A stretch of DNA of 64,000 nt from Solanum dulcamara (taxonomy: Eukaryota; Streptophyta; Magnoliopsida; Solanales; Solanaceae): the NCBI RefSeq assembly GCF_947179165.1, contig NC_077242.1, positions 51,345,097-51,409,096 of the forward strand, given 5' to 3'. The translations under genes and the position numbers were made by a program. Below are positions 1 to 11,118 of this stretch, piece by piece (positions within the stretch are counted from its first letter, which is position 1; each line of letters starts with the position of its first letter). Under the pieces are notes generated by a model. The model saw nothing but the letters and a program-made list of their open reading frames with translations. It did not search any database and was not told where the DNA came from.

Positions 1-1508
1 TCCTCCACCAACATTCTTACTTAACTCGAATTTCAACATTCTTTCATTTCATAAGAGTCCCTTTTTGATCATAGACATTGCTTTCATAAATATTTATTTG
101 GAGTCAAAAGCTTTCAAGTCAAACTTCATTGAAAACATAGTAGATCTAGGTGCATTCAATTCAATTCATCTTTCAAACATGCTTTTCAAAAAGAATCATA
201 CATGAACATTATCAATTGAGTCAATTCAAAACATACTTCAAATAACCCGCCATTTATTTCAAAGACCCATAATAGCTTGAGAACTGAAATTACTTGAAAT
301 TCAATAATTTATGCAATTGAGTAGTAATATAAGCTTACTTGAACATAATATCAAATAATTTGAACCATAATCTAGCAATTTGAGAAGGATTGAACAATAC
401 CCATTTGAAAATTTATAAACCCAAGGTAGGAAATTAAGGCATTCATAAGTAGAAATTATTTCATGCAATTTGAGTCAATAATCACAATTTCAATCATACT
501 TCATGCTAATAAGAAGAAATTAGAAGTACCCATAAAGAATCAATACTTGAATTCAAATGAATTAGTTGGAAAGGGTTTTGGGTCCATGGGTGAAAGAATC
601 CATGGATAAAGAAACTCACATACCTTAGAGTAAAGCTTGAAGAAACACTTGATGCTTAGTCTTCAATGAGGAGCCTTAAATCCCTTTAGTTTGATAGGAG
701 TTTTGTAGGGGATGATTTAGAAGAAGGGGGGGGTTGAAGTTTAGGATTTTGGGTAGGCAAAAGAGTGGAAAATGACCCACCCAAAATATGTCCAAGTCTG
801 TCTATATATATTGAGGAAATTGCCCGCTTTGAATTTTTTAGCCTTATCTGACATTTTTTTATGCTTTTATTGAGTCGAGGGTCTTTCAGAATAGTCATCC
901 TACCTTGACAGGAGTAAGGTTTGCGTACACTTTATCCTCCCCAGACCCCACGTTGTGGGATTTCACTGGGTTGTTATTGTTGTCCAAGTTTTTCTTACTT
1001 GAAACTGAAAATTTTTGCTAAATTTTGAACTAACTGGGAATAGGTATGCGATGCAGAGGTGTTCTCCCACAGTTTATTTTTTTCCGCAATTAAAATTAGA
1101 GCCAATATTGACCAAGTCTGCATCGCAGACTTGGCGTGCACCCTTCTGGTTAAGAGAACATAACTTTTTACTCCAAATTCTAAATAATGCAATGTTGGTG
1201 GAGTTGGAAATAACACTCAAAGACTTTTAATGTGATAGGTCATGAGCCACCTAATTTGTTATATGATAAGAGATATGACCATTTGAAGTTGATCCTTATA
1301 TAGACTCACAAAAAAACTTAGCCGATAGAAATTCTTTGGACTCGATTTGATGTTAGAGATCCCTTCTGACCCTACACCACACCTAACACTCTTCAAATAC
1401 TTAGAAATTAATCCTAACTCATATATACAACTAGAAGTCATTGAGTTCGCTCCTATACGCATATGAAGAATGGTTCGAATTTTTGTGTAGAAATTTTTGG
1501 GGTGTTAC
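1..1508 (-). mobile_element. Reverse-oriented LTR fragment (gypsy, same family as 42352-46393)
   Basis: Read on the minus strand this starts at 1508 with TGTAACACCCC, a usual start for Tekay/Del-type LTRs, and runs off the left edge of the window. Sequence near 45-130 (around a 'ttgatcatagacattgct' string) and near 590-640 ('cataccttagagtaaagctt') recurs in the solo LTR at 42352-46393, which also ends on the plus strand in TGTTACA. The second string is the start of the unit repeated in tandem there; here it occurs once. No retroelement coding sequence is present. A LINE tail lies inside it. Whether this is a solo LTR or the edge of a full element cannot be seen. Confidence 0.7.
824..985 (+). 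mobile_element. RTE-type LINE 3' end, 5'-truncated
   Basis: About 160 bp match the last part of the LINE at 11119-12157. They share the 'gagtcgagggtctttc' block, the 'aaggtttgcgtacact' block, 'ccccacgttgtgggattt' and a closing GGGTTGTTATTGTTGT tail. Truncation at the 5' end and a TTG-type tail are typical of RTE retroposition. It sits inside the LTR fragment 1-1508. Confidence 0.75.
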
Positions 1509-1618
1509 AGAAAAGTGGTAAAATGATAGCTTGTAGCTAGTATGTAAGTTAATTTATTTTGCTAATACTTATAATTTTATTTAATAATTTTATATATTGT
1601 AATATAATTTGCATACAG

Positions 1619-3510
1619 ATGTCTGGTGATGGTGATAGATCTCGAGATCATCTTGGGATGACCAGCCTAGTTCAAGTAGGAAAAAGAAGTCTAGAAGACC
1701 TATAGAGGCTGATGATATACCAGACTTTGTTTCATCTGCACCAGAGCATGTAGAGCAGTGCAGAACGAATACACACATATATGCTATTCTATTTGGGACA
1801 GCAAATCCCTTAGATTATCACCCTCATTATTGGAGACTAGCGGGTGCTTCTTCTTCATCGTAGTCCTTGCCTCCACGTCGCTACACCGTCGTACCTACGG
1901 AGGATTATTATCGAGTACGACCATTATCGTCCAATAGGATATCCTCTGCGACGCTATCTCTTTCTCCATCTCCCTCAGATTTGGCATCTCCTCACCTATC
2001 TGCCATGGGACTTAGAGACACCAGTACTGAGTCAAATGCTATGGCTGCTACTCCTTCATTGACTCAACATTATGTGTCTCCTAGTGTATCACATTCACCT
2101 CCACCTCCTTCGAATGCTACACCCAATGAGTCGCTTGAGCTATCACCTGGGCAGAAGGATAGGCTTGGAAGAGTCATGATTGAGCCCGATGGATCATTGT
2201 AAGTTTCTTTATTTTATTTATTTCTTTACTGTTAATTTATACTTGAACTACCATGTTTGTCTTGCAGGTGGCATCCTTCTAAACCAGCTGTCAGGGCTCT
2301 ACAGGAGAGTGTTCGGAGGCTCTATACAGAGCCCTATCACTTTTGGAGTGTGATTTCAACTAGGATACGACAGGCCATGTTTAATGAATTTAAGGAATAT
2401 ATATGTTTGCTTATACATATTTTAGTTAATTAGCTTATCTATTTTTTAGTGTACTTTATTAATTATCTAACACTACTAATTCTTTTTTCAGACTTCGTGT
2501 GCTTGGCAGCCGAAGTACAATATTGTCATTGCGACCACATTTGAGAGAAAAACAAGCGCTAGACTGTCTAGCTAGTTTAAGGCGGCCTAGGATTCCATGA
2601 CACACCTAGTTGGATGTTACCATATGTTTTTGAGGAGTTGTGTCGTTATTGATAGACCGATGAATTCAAGGCTACGTCCGAGTAAGCAAAAAAAGCTAGA
2701 GGTAGTTTAAAGGGTGGTTCGTTGCACACCGGAGGTGCAAAGAGTGTTGGGACGATTATAAGAGAGATGGTACGTTTTCTAAATTTGAAATTTTAATTCA
2801 TATAAATTTAGTTCCTTAAATATTATTTGATTAATATCATCTAAAATTGTATTCTTAATTATAGGAAAAAGAATTGGGGCGCCCTCCCCTTCGTTGCAAG
2901 GTATTCAAGAAGACTCATGTCAAGAAGAAGATCAATGAGTCAGATTCGGATGAGTTGGTGGAGGAAAGGGCCTCACAAAGTTATGTAAGTTATTTAAAAT
3001 AAATAGTGCATATATATGAATTAAAATTTTATGATGATAACTTTTATTTTTATGATAACTTTTATTTTTAAATGCAGGATATGTACTAGCGGTGCATTGA
3101 TGAGATGGGAGATTCGGTGCAGCTCACGCTAGAAGAGTCCACTAGAATTTTGACTGAAAAATGGTAGGAGGGACGCATAAAGGCAGGATCTACGGGATGG
3201 TCTCTCAAAACGACATTCGACGACTCCAATCAGGTCTATAAGGTATTGGGTCGTCACGCCAAGCCGAGGCACTTGATAGTGTTCAGATAACTGAGATGTT
3301 AAGGAAAATCTCAGACCTTACACGTGCATTGGCAGCATCTGAGAAGAGAAAACTTGCTAAACAAAAAAGAACGAATCAAACCATCAAGTAAATTAAAGAG
3401 CAAATGCTCAACCTCGCTCGTAGGCCGTCCCGTTCTTCAAGAGCCTCTACTTTTGGCGATGATTCATTAGAGGATGAAGAATACATAGCCCCTATTCCTC
3501 CTTAGCTACA
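1619..3510 (+). pseudogene. Decayed CACTA-associated transposase (Ptta/En/Spm, Transposase_24-like)
   Basis: Exon-like segments can be followed. Segment 1 (about 1619-2198) has a frame change near its start, then an acidic/Ser/Pro-rich stretch with TAG at 1861. It is joined through a GT-AG intron (2199-2267) to a segment beginning WHPSKPAVRALQESVRRLY, typical of this family. A third segment starts at 2492 and holds the GGSLHTGGAKS motif near 2710. A fourth (about 2868-2983) holds EKELGRPPLRCKVF followed by a DE-rich tail. A fifth (about 3079-3510) ends in a heptad-like Ser/Arg-rich tail. Several in-frame stops (for example near 2570 and 3160) show that it is dead. Family members are thought to be the DNA-binding accessory protein of CACTA elements. 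Exon borders after the first intron are approximate. Confidence 0.6.
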
Positions 3511-3659
3511 TTACTCTCATCGCTTTTTTGAATATTTTTATTAAGTTTGGATATTTGACTAACTTTGGAAGACTTTTTGTTAATTGTGTTGTTTGGATTG
3601 TTATTGATTTGAATTGATTGAGCAGATTGGACAACAGAAATTGTAGGGTTCTGCTGTAA

Positions 3660-4020
3660 AAAAAATACAAAAAAGCGACGGACAGGACTCTATTGTTCGT
3701 TGCTTATTTTGCATTTTTTGAAAAAAATTTCCAAAAATTGCGACGAATAGGGTCGCCTAATCCGTCTCTTTGTTCTTCATAATTAAGAACAAAGCAACGG
3801 ACATAACAACGCTGTCCGTTGCTTTTCTAAAAGATTTAATTTTCAAAATTGCGAGGACTACTTCGTTATGTTCATCATGCTGAAGAACAAAGCGACGCAG
3901 TCCATCGCTTCTTGAAAAGCGTCAAGGCGAAAAGCGATGGAAGTGACTGCGTCGCTTTTTCGTCGATTTTGACTAAAAAAGCGATGCAATTCATCGCTTT
4001 TTGACTGATTTTTAGTAGTG
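3660..4020. repeat. CACTA subterminal repeat region
   Basis: Short words such as AGCGACGGA, GCGACGCAG and GCGATGGA, and their reverse complements (TCCGTCGC-, TCCATCGCTT-like), recur at roughly 20-40 bp spacing in both orientations up to the terminal TTTTTAGTAGTG. Dense short motifs next to the end are the known transposase-binding layout of CACTA elements. The right edge of the element is set by this terminus. Confidence 0.7.
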
Positions 4021-4225
4021 ATTTAGATTTTGGGCTTGAATTTTGATTTATTGTGTCATTAACTTAATACTTCTTCTATTCTGTTATGTGACACCCTTTT
4101 CTTTTTAGTATATCCCAAAAGAATTTCATCTTATTATAATTAGAAACAATGTAACTTTAAAATTTCTCTTTTGATTGTTTTAGATCAAAACTTCAAAAAT
4201 CTTTCTTTTTAGTTAAACATTGTTT

Positions 4226-4772
4226 TAGACAGGACATGACGCAGTTACAACTTATCGAGGACATGACCTTAGATAGAAGGGTGTGGATGACCCACATTAG
4301 GGTAGAAGACTAGTACATAGTCTCGTTATTCTTTCCCATTAGTAGGCACATTAGCGCACTATAATTTCTTTTGTGGAGGACTCAGATTAGTTTAAAAGGC
4401 TAGGTGACTTATCCTTACACCATAGTAGTTGTAGTTCTGGTCATTATTTATTGCCATTTGATTTCTACATTGTATTGCTGTTTTGTAGGTGTGGGGACGT
4501 TGTACTTTGATTATCTTATTTGTTTATAGTAGTTAATGCCTCTTTCTTTCCGTACTATTCTACCATGACTTTCTCACTTTTGCTATTCCTTATTTTTATC
4601 TTGTTTTCGATATGCTTGTTCCTATCTGACCTTTTATCTTATTTTCCTCTCTTGAGCCGAGGGTCTTTTGAAAACAGCCGCCCTACCTTTCAAGGTGGGG
4701 GTTAGGTCTGCGTACACTCTACCCTCCCAGACCCCACATGGTGGGATTATACTGGGTTTGTTGTTGTTGTTA
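4226..4772 (+). mobile_element. RTE-type LINE 3' fragment
   Basis: The first 90 bases encode the last about 28 residues of the LINE reverse transcriptase ORF (ending DRRVWMTHIRVED then stop) and match 11770-11858. After the stop comes the same 3' untranslated region with the 'gagccgagggtctttt' block, the 'gtctgcgtacactctacc' block and a TTG-rich tail (4757-4772). It is 5'-truncated and ends about 60 bp before the MITE upstream of the NDL gene. Confidence 0.8.
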
Positions 4773-4830
4773 TTATTTCAAGTCAAAATGTGTCACATAT
4801 AATGGAACAATAGAAATATAATATATGGTA

Positions 4831-5108
4831 TTTCCTCCGTTCATTTTTACTTGTCCAATATACTATTTTGGGATGTTCAATAATATTTTTTTAGTTTATA
4901 AAATTAATAAATAATTTATCATGATGTGTATATTTTATTCTTGTCATTAAATATGACTCATTTTCTAATATTTAAATAATTTATATTTAATAAGAGTGAT
5001 TTGATGAAATTATCCCAACTATTTACTGCTTGTTAATTTTTGTGTAAAGTAAATAATGAAAAACTATTGTTATACACATAAAAAAGTAATTTTAGGAAAG
5101 CGGAGGAA
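4831..5108. mobile_element. Stowaway-like MITE upstream of the NDL gene
   Basis: An AT-rich segment of about 280 bp is bounded by TTTCCTCCGTT on the left and AGCGGAGGAAA on the right. These are imperfect inverted copies of the CTCCCTCCGT-type end of Stowaway (Tc1/mariner) MITEs. The left end is preceded by TA. It has no coding capacity. It lies about 400 bp before the NDL start codon and so is a candidate part of the promoter region. The exact ends are uncertain by a few bases. Confidence 0.55.
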
Positions 5109-5320
5109 ACGACTAGTATGAATGAGTTGGCAATATATCCGCATATCTATGAGAAAGTATTTTGGTAATGCCAAGCTGTCGGTAGTTAACTGCGGTTATA
5201 ATATGACCACATTCAATGGTTAAGGCATAAGAGGCGTCGGTGGAAGGTCAAGTTAACCAGCGATTGAAAATCTTCAGAAATAAGAAGGACCGTTGAATAA
5301 ATATGAAAAAACCAATAAGC

Positions 5321-5325
<5 letters not shown>

Positions 5326-5361
<36 letters not shown>
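5326..5361. repeat. (AG)n microsatellite, probable 5' leader of NDL
   Basis: About 18 AG dinucleotides without interruption, followed by more GA-rich sequence to about 5400. GA tracts near transcription starts are common in plant genes. It lies about 150 bp before the NDL start codon. Confidence 0.9.
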
Positions 5362-5365
<4 letters not shown>

Positions 5366-5455
5366 AGAAGAGAGAAGAAAAAGATTGAAGAGAGAAAGAA
5401 TCGCTTGGTTTATAAGCCATAAAAGCCTTCCTTCTTGGAATACCCATTTACATAT

Positions 5456-5464
5456 ATGCATTGA
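5456..5464 (+). other. Two-codon upstream ORF (ATG CAT TGA) before NDL
   Basis: ATG at 5456 is followed by one codon and a TGA stop, 44 bp before the main ATG. It matters only if transcription starts upstream of 5456, which the sequence cannot show. Such minimal uORFs can lower translation of the main ORF. Confidence 0.3.
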
Positions 5465-5508
5465 AAAGAGAGAGAGTTGAAGGATTGTTGGGCATTTTAC
5501 CGACTGTA

Positions 5509-8500
5509 ATGGCTGATTCTAATTCAAGTACCGATTCTGTTTCCATCGACGTTGAGACCATTTATCTGGGCGGAAAGGTTCCATTTTTCACCATAGAAGT
5601 CTCTTTCTCTATGCGTATTGTTAAATAAACGAAATGGGTTTGCCTTATTAATTGCTCATTTCTAGGCATTTTTGGGTTTTCATGTGTACTTCTCCTTTTC
5701 TTTTTACAAGTTGTTTCGGGTAGATTATGGGTTTGTAGATTCTTTGATAGAAAAATAAATGTGCTCTACAAAAAGATTATCGTCACAGTTGGAGATTTTC
5801 TGTCCGCTGTGGTCAAATTTCTCGTTGAAGGCCCATATTTACATCAATTCTTGTCTGTTTTTCCAATTGGGTTTCTGTTGGTGGTGGACGTCAGTAATGG
5901 AGTTCCTCAAATAAACCTTTTATAGTAATTGTCATATGCACTTTTCTTTGGTTAATTGTTGAATTGGATTTCAGACTCATTTTCCTAATAGCTTTTTATT
6001 CTGATTGTTTAGCCAAATTGTTTTCTTATCATCTTCTTGTGACATCACTTTCAAACACAGCTTGCCTTTTATTTCTTATATAAAACAACTTCGTGTTGCT
6101 TAACATATGAGCTCATCTATCTCTTCTTTGTTGTTGTCTTTGATTCTGCCCTTTTCGTCTTATCTCTTTTCAAGAACTGGTATAATCCAAACTACTTTAT
6201 TCTTGTTTGACATTAAATTTTTTTCTGTAGTGAGTCGATCATATAGTTATCTGATTGCACATAGTTGAGGGGGGAGATTACAACAACAACATACCCCTCT
6301 AAATCCCACAAGTGGTTGAGGGGAATTTTTTATTTTTTTTTAAAAAACTAACATGTCTTCTACTCGAGGTGCGAGTGATATTGTATAAGAGAAGTGATTG
6401 AAATTGCTCTAAACCAAATCATTTCTGGTTTACAAAATCACACTGATTAGTGGAGATTTTCCTTTTAACTTTAAACTTGGAGGAATTAATACTCTTTGGA
6501 TAATGGATGTATGTTTTTCTTGATTTACTAAACTTGTACAAATAAATTCTATTCAGGAGCACGTCGTACGGACTGGCTGCGGCTCTGTATCTGTTATAGT
6601 TTATGGAGACCAAGAGAAGCCACCACTGTTAACTTATCCAGATTTAGCTCTAAATCGTAAGTGAGGGTTTGTGTTCTAATGTTCCATATCTTCCATTTTC
6701 AGGATTCTGTTCATGTGCTTTCAGGTTGATTATATTGTTGCTTGTTTGCTGTTGATCTTTATGCTTATAATGTTTTACTTTCAAACATACATTATGCAGA
6801 TATGTCATGTTTCCAAGGATTGTTCTTCTGTCCGGAAGCAGCTTCATTGCTGCTCCATAATTTTTGCATTTACCACATAAGTCCTCCGGGGCATGAGGTG
6901 CGTGAATTGGACAGCTTGTTTCCTTTCATATAATCTTATTGGGTTTTTGGCTCTCTATTCCAAGTTCCATTAGAATCGACTCAACTTATCTCCATTACTC
7001 ACATAGTGCTCTCTGATTTCCACAAGAGTTCTTGCAGTTGGGAGCTGCAGCAATTTGTCCAGAGGAGCCTGTACCCTCAGTGGATGATTTGGCAGATCAG
7101 ATAGTTGAGGTTCTTAACTATTTTGGGTAATTTCTTGAGCTCCATTTACTCTATATGTTTAATTATGATTATACAGGGATTGCAAATGCTGTTTCTTTTC
7201 TTGTAACTTGTTAGAGATCTGTTTTCTGCTTTTTTGAGCCCTTTCTTGATAACTTTGTTTTTAAGCAAGGACTCTTCCAGGGAAAAAAAAGAGGAATTCT
7301 TTTAAGCAACATTTCTTGCTGTTTTCAGGCTGCGGTCAGTTATGTGTATGGGAGTAACAGCTGGTGCTTATATACTCACCTCATTCGCAGTAAGTTTGTT
7401 TTTCAAAAATGACCATGTGATACTCCTCTTAGTGGTCGATCATCTATTTCACTAACATGTATCTTATATTGCAGATAAAACATAGGGAACGTGTTCTTGG
7501 TTTGATTCTTGTTTCCCCTGTATGCAGAGCACCTTCTTGGAGTGAATGGTTTTATAATAAGGTGATGTTTCATATCTTTCTTTTACCATTCCTCAAATGA
7601 GAAGAAAATGCGCTCTATAGAAGTTGAGATAATTGTTCATCTGCAGGTCATGTCGAATTTACTTTACTTCTATGGAATGTGTGGTCTGCTGAAAGACTTT
7701 TTACTGTACCGCTACTTCAGCAAGGTACCTGTTGACTGTTGTGTTCTATTATTTGTTTGTCCTGCTTCATGTCTATTGCCTTTTTGTAGATCAGATTGAA
7801 TAAGGAGGTTGCTTTAATTGTTTCAGGAGGTTCGGGGCTCTGCAGAAGTTCCAGAATCAGATATAGCTCAAGCATGCAGAAGAGTAAGTGCCTATCTCCG
7901 CCAGTAGTTAGTTTGCAGAAGTTAGTCAATTTCATTATTCTTCTACCTTCATTAGATTATTGTTTTGCACATCTTAATTTTTCTATAACTATTGTATTTT
8001 GTGTTTTTCTTATCTTTTCAGTTGCTAGATGAGAGGCAGAGCACAAACATTTTACGGTTTCTACAAGCTATTGACGGGTAGGAAACTTGATCTCACTGCA
8101 TGAAATATAGATAGCAATGTGTTGTTTTTGAATAGTCACAAAATTAGACCTCCCTAAGTGTGGTTATGCAAATGAGCAGGAGACCAGATATTACACAAGG
8201 ATTGAAGAAACTACAATGTCGAACCCTGATTTTTGTTGGGGATAGTTCTCCTTTCCATTCAGAGGCTCTCCACATGACAGCTAAATTGGACAGACGATTC
8301 AGTGCCTTAGTGGAGGTATGCCTTACTTCCACTTTAATGAATCTTTAACAACAAACTATTCCCATATAATGGTATTCCTTTTCTGGCTTAAAAGCTATGT
8401 ATGGCTAAGCTAATTTCCATTTCTGTGATGTTTGGCCGGTTAGGCAAGAAGCTGTTTGTAGTGTATAACTAAATAAAATGATGTGCACGTTCATAAAAAG

Positions 8501-8932
8501 GTGCAGAAGTGTCATGGATGAAGTTATGTACTATTTAATACTCTATAATATACAAACTATTTTAAATGCTGATGTATTAGTTGGCAATGCATTGGATCTT
8601 GTGTTGAGTTGTAGATCTTATGTATTATCGTACTATGAGTAAATGCTGAATGGTGTTGTTGACGAAATGTATGGGGTTGTGATTGTAATTGGCAGGTACA
8701 GGAGTGTGGATCAATGGTGACGGAAGAACAGCCACATGCAATGTTGATACCGATGGAGTATTTTCTCATGGGATATGGACTATACAGACCTAACCAGTTC
8801 AGTGGCAGCCCAAGGAGTCCTCTTAGTACATCTTGTATTGCCCCCGAGCTTCTCTCTCCGGAGAGCATGGGGCTAAAGCTGAAACCTATCAAGACCCGGA
8901 TTGAATCCAAGGTCCCCGCTGCACAACGATAA
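5509..8932 (+). CDS. NDL: NDRG-family protein (N-MYC DOWNREGULATED-LIKE / SF21-like), 11 exons
   Basis: Coding exons with GT-AG borders that keep frame: 5509-5577, 6557-6656, 6800-6897, 7038-7126, 7329-7389, 7475-7561, 7647-7724, 7827-7883, 8022-8077, 8180-8315, 8696-8932 (TAA). The product is 355 residues, close to the usual length of about 345-355 for plant NDL/SF21 proteins. Segments typical of the family are [10 protein letters not shown] (about residue 39), [15 protein letters not shown] (about 63), [13 protein letters not shown] (about 82), the nucleophile-elbow-like region [14 protein letters not shown] (about 126), [30 protein letters not shown] and a Ser/Pro-rich C-terminal tail. NDRG proteins have an alpha/beta-hydrolase fold but lack the catalytic triad. 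Here too the elbow has G-V-T-A-G instead of G-x-S-x-G. Arabidopsis NDL proteins bind the G-beta subunit AGB1 and affect auxin transport; that role is inferred by family only. No stop or frameshift was seen. The start is set by a short acidic N-terminus before the conserved GGKEH motif. Confidence 0.95.
6277..6315 (-). mobile_element. Short RTE/SINE-type TTG-tail remnant in NDL intron 1
   Basis: On the plus strand, ACAACAACAACATACCCCTC is followed by AAATCCCACAAGTGG. This is the inverse of the 'ccacttgtgggattt...ttgttgttgt' tail of the LINE family in this window. Only about 40 bp remain. It lies inside the 979-bp first intron and leaves the splice sites intact. Confidence 0.6.
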
Positions 8933-9245
8933 TGTTGGTCGATTCAGTTCAATTTAATTTGTGTATTATATTGGAAAGAAAAAAAGAATCCCCTCTTAAG
9001 TTTTTATTGTTTCTCTTGGGTTTTTTGTTGTAACTGGAGGGTGAGCAGGCAGGGTAGATATTTATAAATGAGCTGTAGGTAGGAAGTTGATATTCTTTTA
9101 TGGACATATATAGGGAGGGAGGGAGAAATTGGGGATTCATTCATTGATAGGCAGAGAAAAAAGGGTCATTAAACATGTTCCCACTTTCAGTTGTATTGTA
9201 AATTGGAAAAAGAGACGTTTATTTATGAAACATGATAAATGGTGA
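8933..9245 (+). other. Probable NDL 3' untranslated region
   Basis: T- and G-rich non-coding sequence follows the NDL stop, with AATAAA-like words near 9227-9246 (ATAAATGGTGAATAAG). The polyadenylation site is not determined. No other gene is seen here. Confidence 0.4.
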
Positions 9246-10077
9246 ATAAGACAGCAATTGAGCTGGTCATTATTAATTCTAGATTTTTAAATTCATAAAT
9301 GACTATCCTCTTACGGTCCTACTCCTTGACGTAGGCCAAATTAATTGTACTCCTTCCCAATCTGTCCTATTCTGCTTTTCATTTTGTCTCAAAATGCCTG
9401 CCATATTTTATTATTTATAAATAATTTTATTTTTTGGTTAGATTAAAATATTTATTTTAGATTATATTACAGACAATCTTTCTTTTTAAAATTAATGTCT
9501 ACTGAAATGGAACGCAACAATAGAGAAAAGGTGTCAACAACTGGCACTTGTTTGATGAAAGCAGAGTTCGATGGTTATTATGGCCACTTTTTGTGTCACA
9601 TATAGTGGATTGCCAGTGGGATGGGGGTGGCAATCCCGTCGTCTTGCATCCTATACGAAAAAAAAAATGCTATCCACTTTATTTTTCTTCTTTTCATTCA
9701 ATCTCTGTCTTGTCCTTCCAAACTATCGGAATGTGAAACAAGAGATATAATGTCACACATAAAATCTAATTGGATTTCTTTATTCTTTTTATATTAAAAA
9801 TACTTGTTTAAAATTAATTCTCAATTTAAACAATCAAAAGAGAATTAATTTTTTTTTTCTATTTTGCCCGTACTATTAATTATTCTAGAATTAAGAGACA
9901 CGTAAATAGATAAAAATTAAAAAATTTATAAGAGATATATTAGTTAAGTATACTCCTATTAAGTTTTTTCTTAAGGAATATGCAAAATCTTATTATGAAA
10001 ACTAAAAACAGCGAGGGAGTAGCTTCAAGGAATATATATCTCATGATTTTGGGCTCCAAATTTAATAAATGAAAAAA
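9246..10077. other. Intergenic sequence without a recognisable gene
   Basis: AT-rich sequence. 9320-9530 contains fragments resembling decayed Stowaway-type MITEs ('tactccttcccaatctgtcc', then an A/T-rich body). A 62-codon reading frame at 9548-9736 has no recognisable features and is not called. Confidence 0.4.
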
Positions 10078-10711
10078 GGTTAAAAATGTCTCGGTTGATA
10101 TTTGGTCCAAAAATGCCTTTATTGTTATTAAAAGGTCAAAAATGTCATTTTCAAAATAAATATATACATATTTTTAAAACACATTCCTTTCTTAATGATG
10201 ATTTTTTTAATTACAAAAAATTTATCCTACTTCAATTCATGAAAAATAGTAAGAAATAAAATATTTTCTATCTTATTAGAAAATTTTAATTGTTATCTAA
10301 ATAAAAATTAATGACAGAATTACTATGATCTTATATATATGACATGTATTATCAGTTAAAAAGGTACGTGTAGCTTAGAAGAAGAAAAAATTATTTCCTA
10401 CTTATTTATTACTTAAAGTGATTTTTAAAGAAAAAAAACAAGAATAAGGTTCTTTAAAAATAATATTTTTATTGTAATACCCTCATAGTAACCCTGTCAT
10501 TGATTTTCATTTAGATAACGATAAAAAAATTCTAATAAAATAGAAAATATTTTTAAAAAATTATTTTTCACAAATTGAAGTAGATAAATATTTTGTAATT
10601 ACAAAAATCATCATTAGGAAAAATGTGTATTTAAAAAGAAAAGAAATAATATATTTATTTAGAAAAAGATATTTTTGACCCATTAAGTAACAATAAAGAC
10701 ATTTTTTGGAC
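10078..10711. mobile_element. Foldback / MITE-like element, copy 1
   Basis: Left arm (about 10098-10340) and right arm (about 10440-10711) are long inverted copies of each other. 'ggtccaaaaatgcctttatt' at the left edge mirrors 'aataaagacattttttgga' at the right, and 'ttatcctacttcaattcatg' mirrors 'caaattgaagtagataaata'. The roughly 100-bp centre is unique and A-rich. It has no coding capacity. The arms could pair as a hairpin, and the family resembles non-autonomous Mutator-type foldback elements of Solanaceae. Confidence 0.65.
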
Positions 10712-11118
10712 TTCTTCAATTTGTGAAAAATATTAAGAAATAAAAATATTTTCTATTTTATTAGAATTTTTTATTTTTTATTTAAATGAAATTAATGAAG
10801 GAATAACTATGATCTTTTATATATGACATATATTGTCAGTTAAAAGGTACATGGATTTATTCTATTTTAATTGTTTAAATGAGATTAAGAAGAAGAAAAA
10901 GATTATTTCCTACTTATTTACTTTATTTTAAAAGAAAATACCCTCATAATAACCCCATCATTGATTTTCATTTAGATAATGATAAAATAATTTAATAAAA
11001 TAGAAAATATTTTATTTTTTAAATATTTTTTCACGAATTGAAGTAGGATAAATATTTTCTAATTAAAAATATCATCATTAGAAAAATAATTTGTTTAAAA
11101 AGAAAGAAATACTATATT

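Larger units (their letters stand above)
1509..4020 (+). mobile_element. CACTA (En/Spm) transposon fragment with intact 3' terminus
   Basis: The right end is TTTTTAGTAGTG at 4009-4020, the reverse complement of a CACTACTAAAAA terminus. It is preceded by several hundred bases of subterminal repeats and, further in, by an intron-containing pseudogene of the plant Ptta/En/Spm transposase type. The left CACTA terminus is not found: the element meets the LTR edge at 1508, so its 5' part was probably cut off there. The 3-bp target duplication therefore cannot be tested. Confidence 0.75.

Noticed and set aside
2471..2482. CACTACTAATTC as the left CACTA terminus
   Set aside because: It lies in an intron-like stretch between transposase exon segments and lacks the subterminal repeats seen at the right end.
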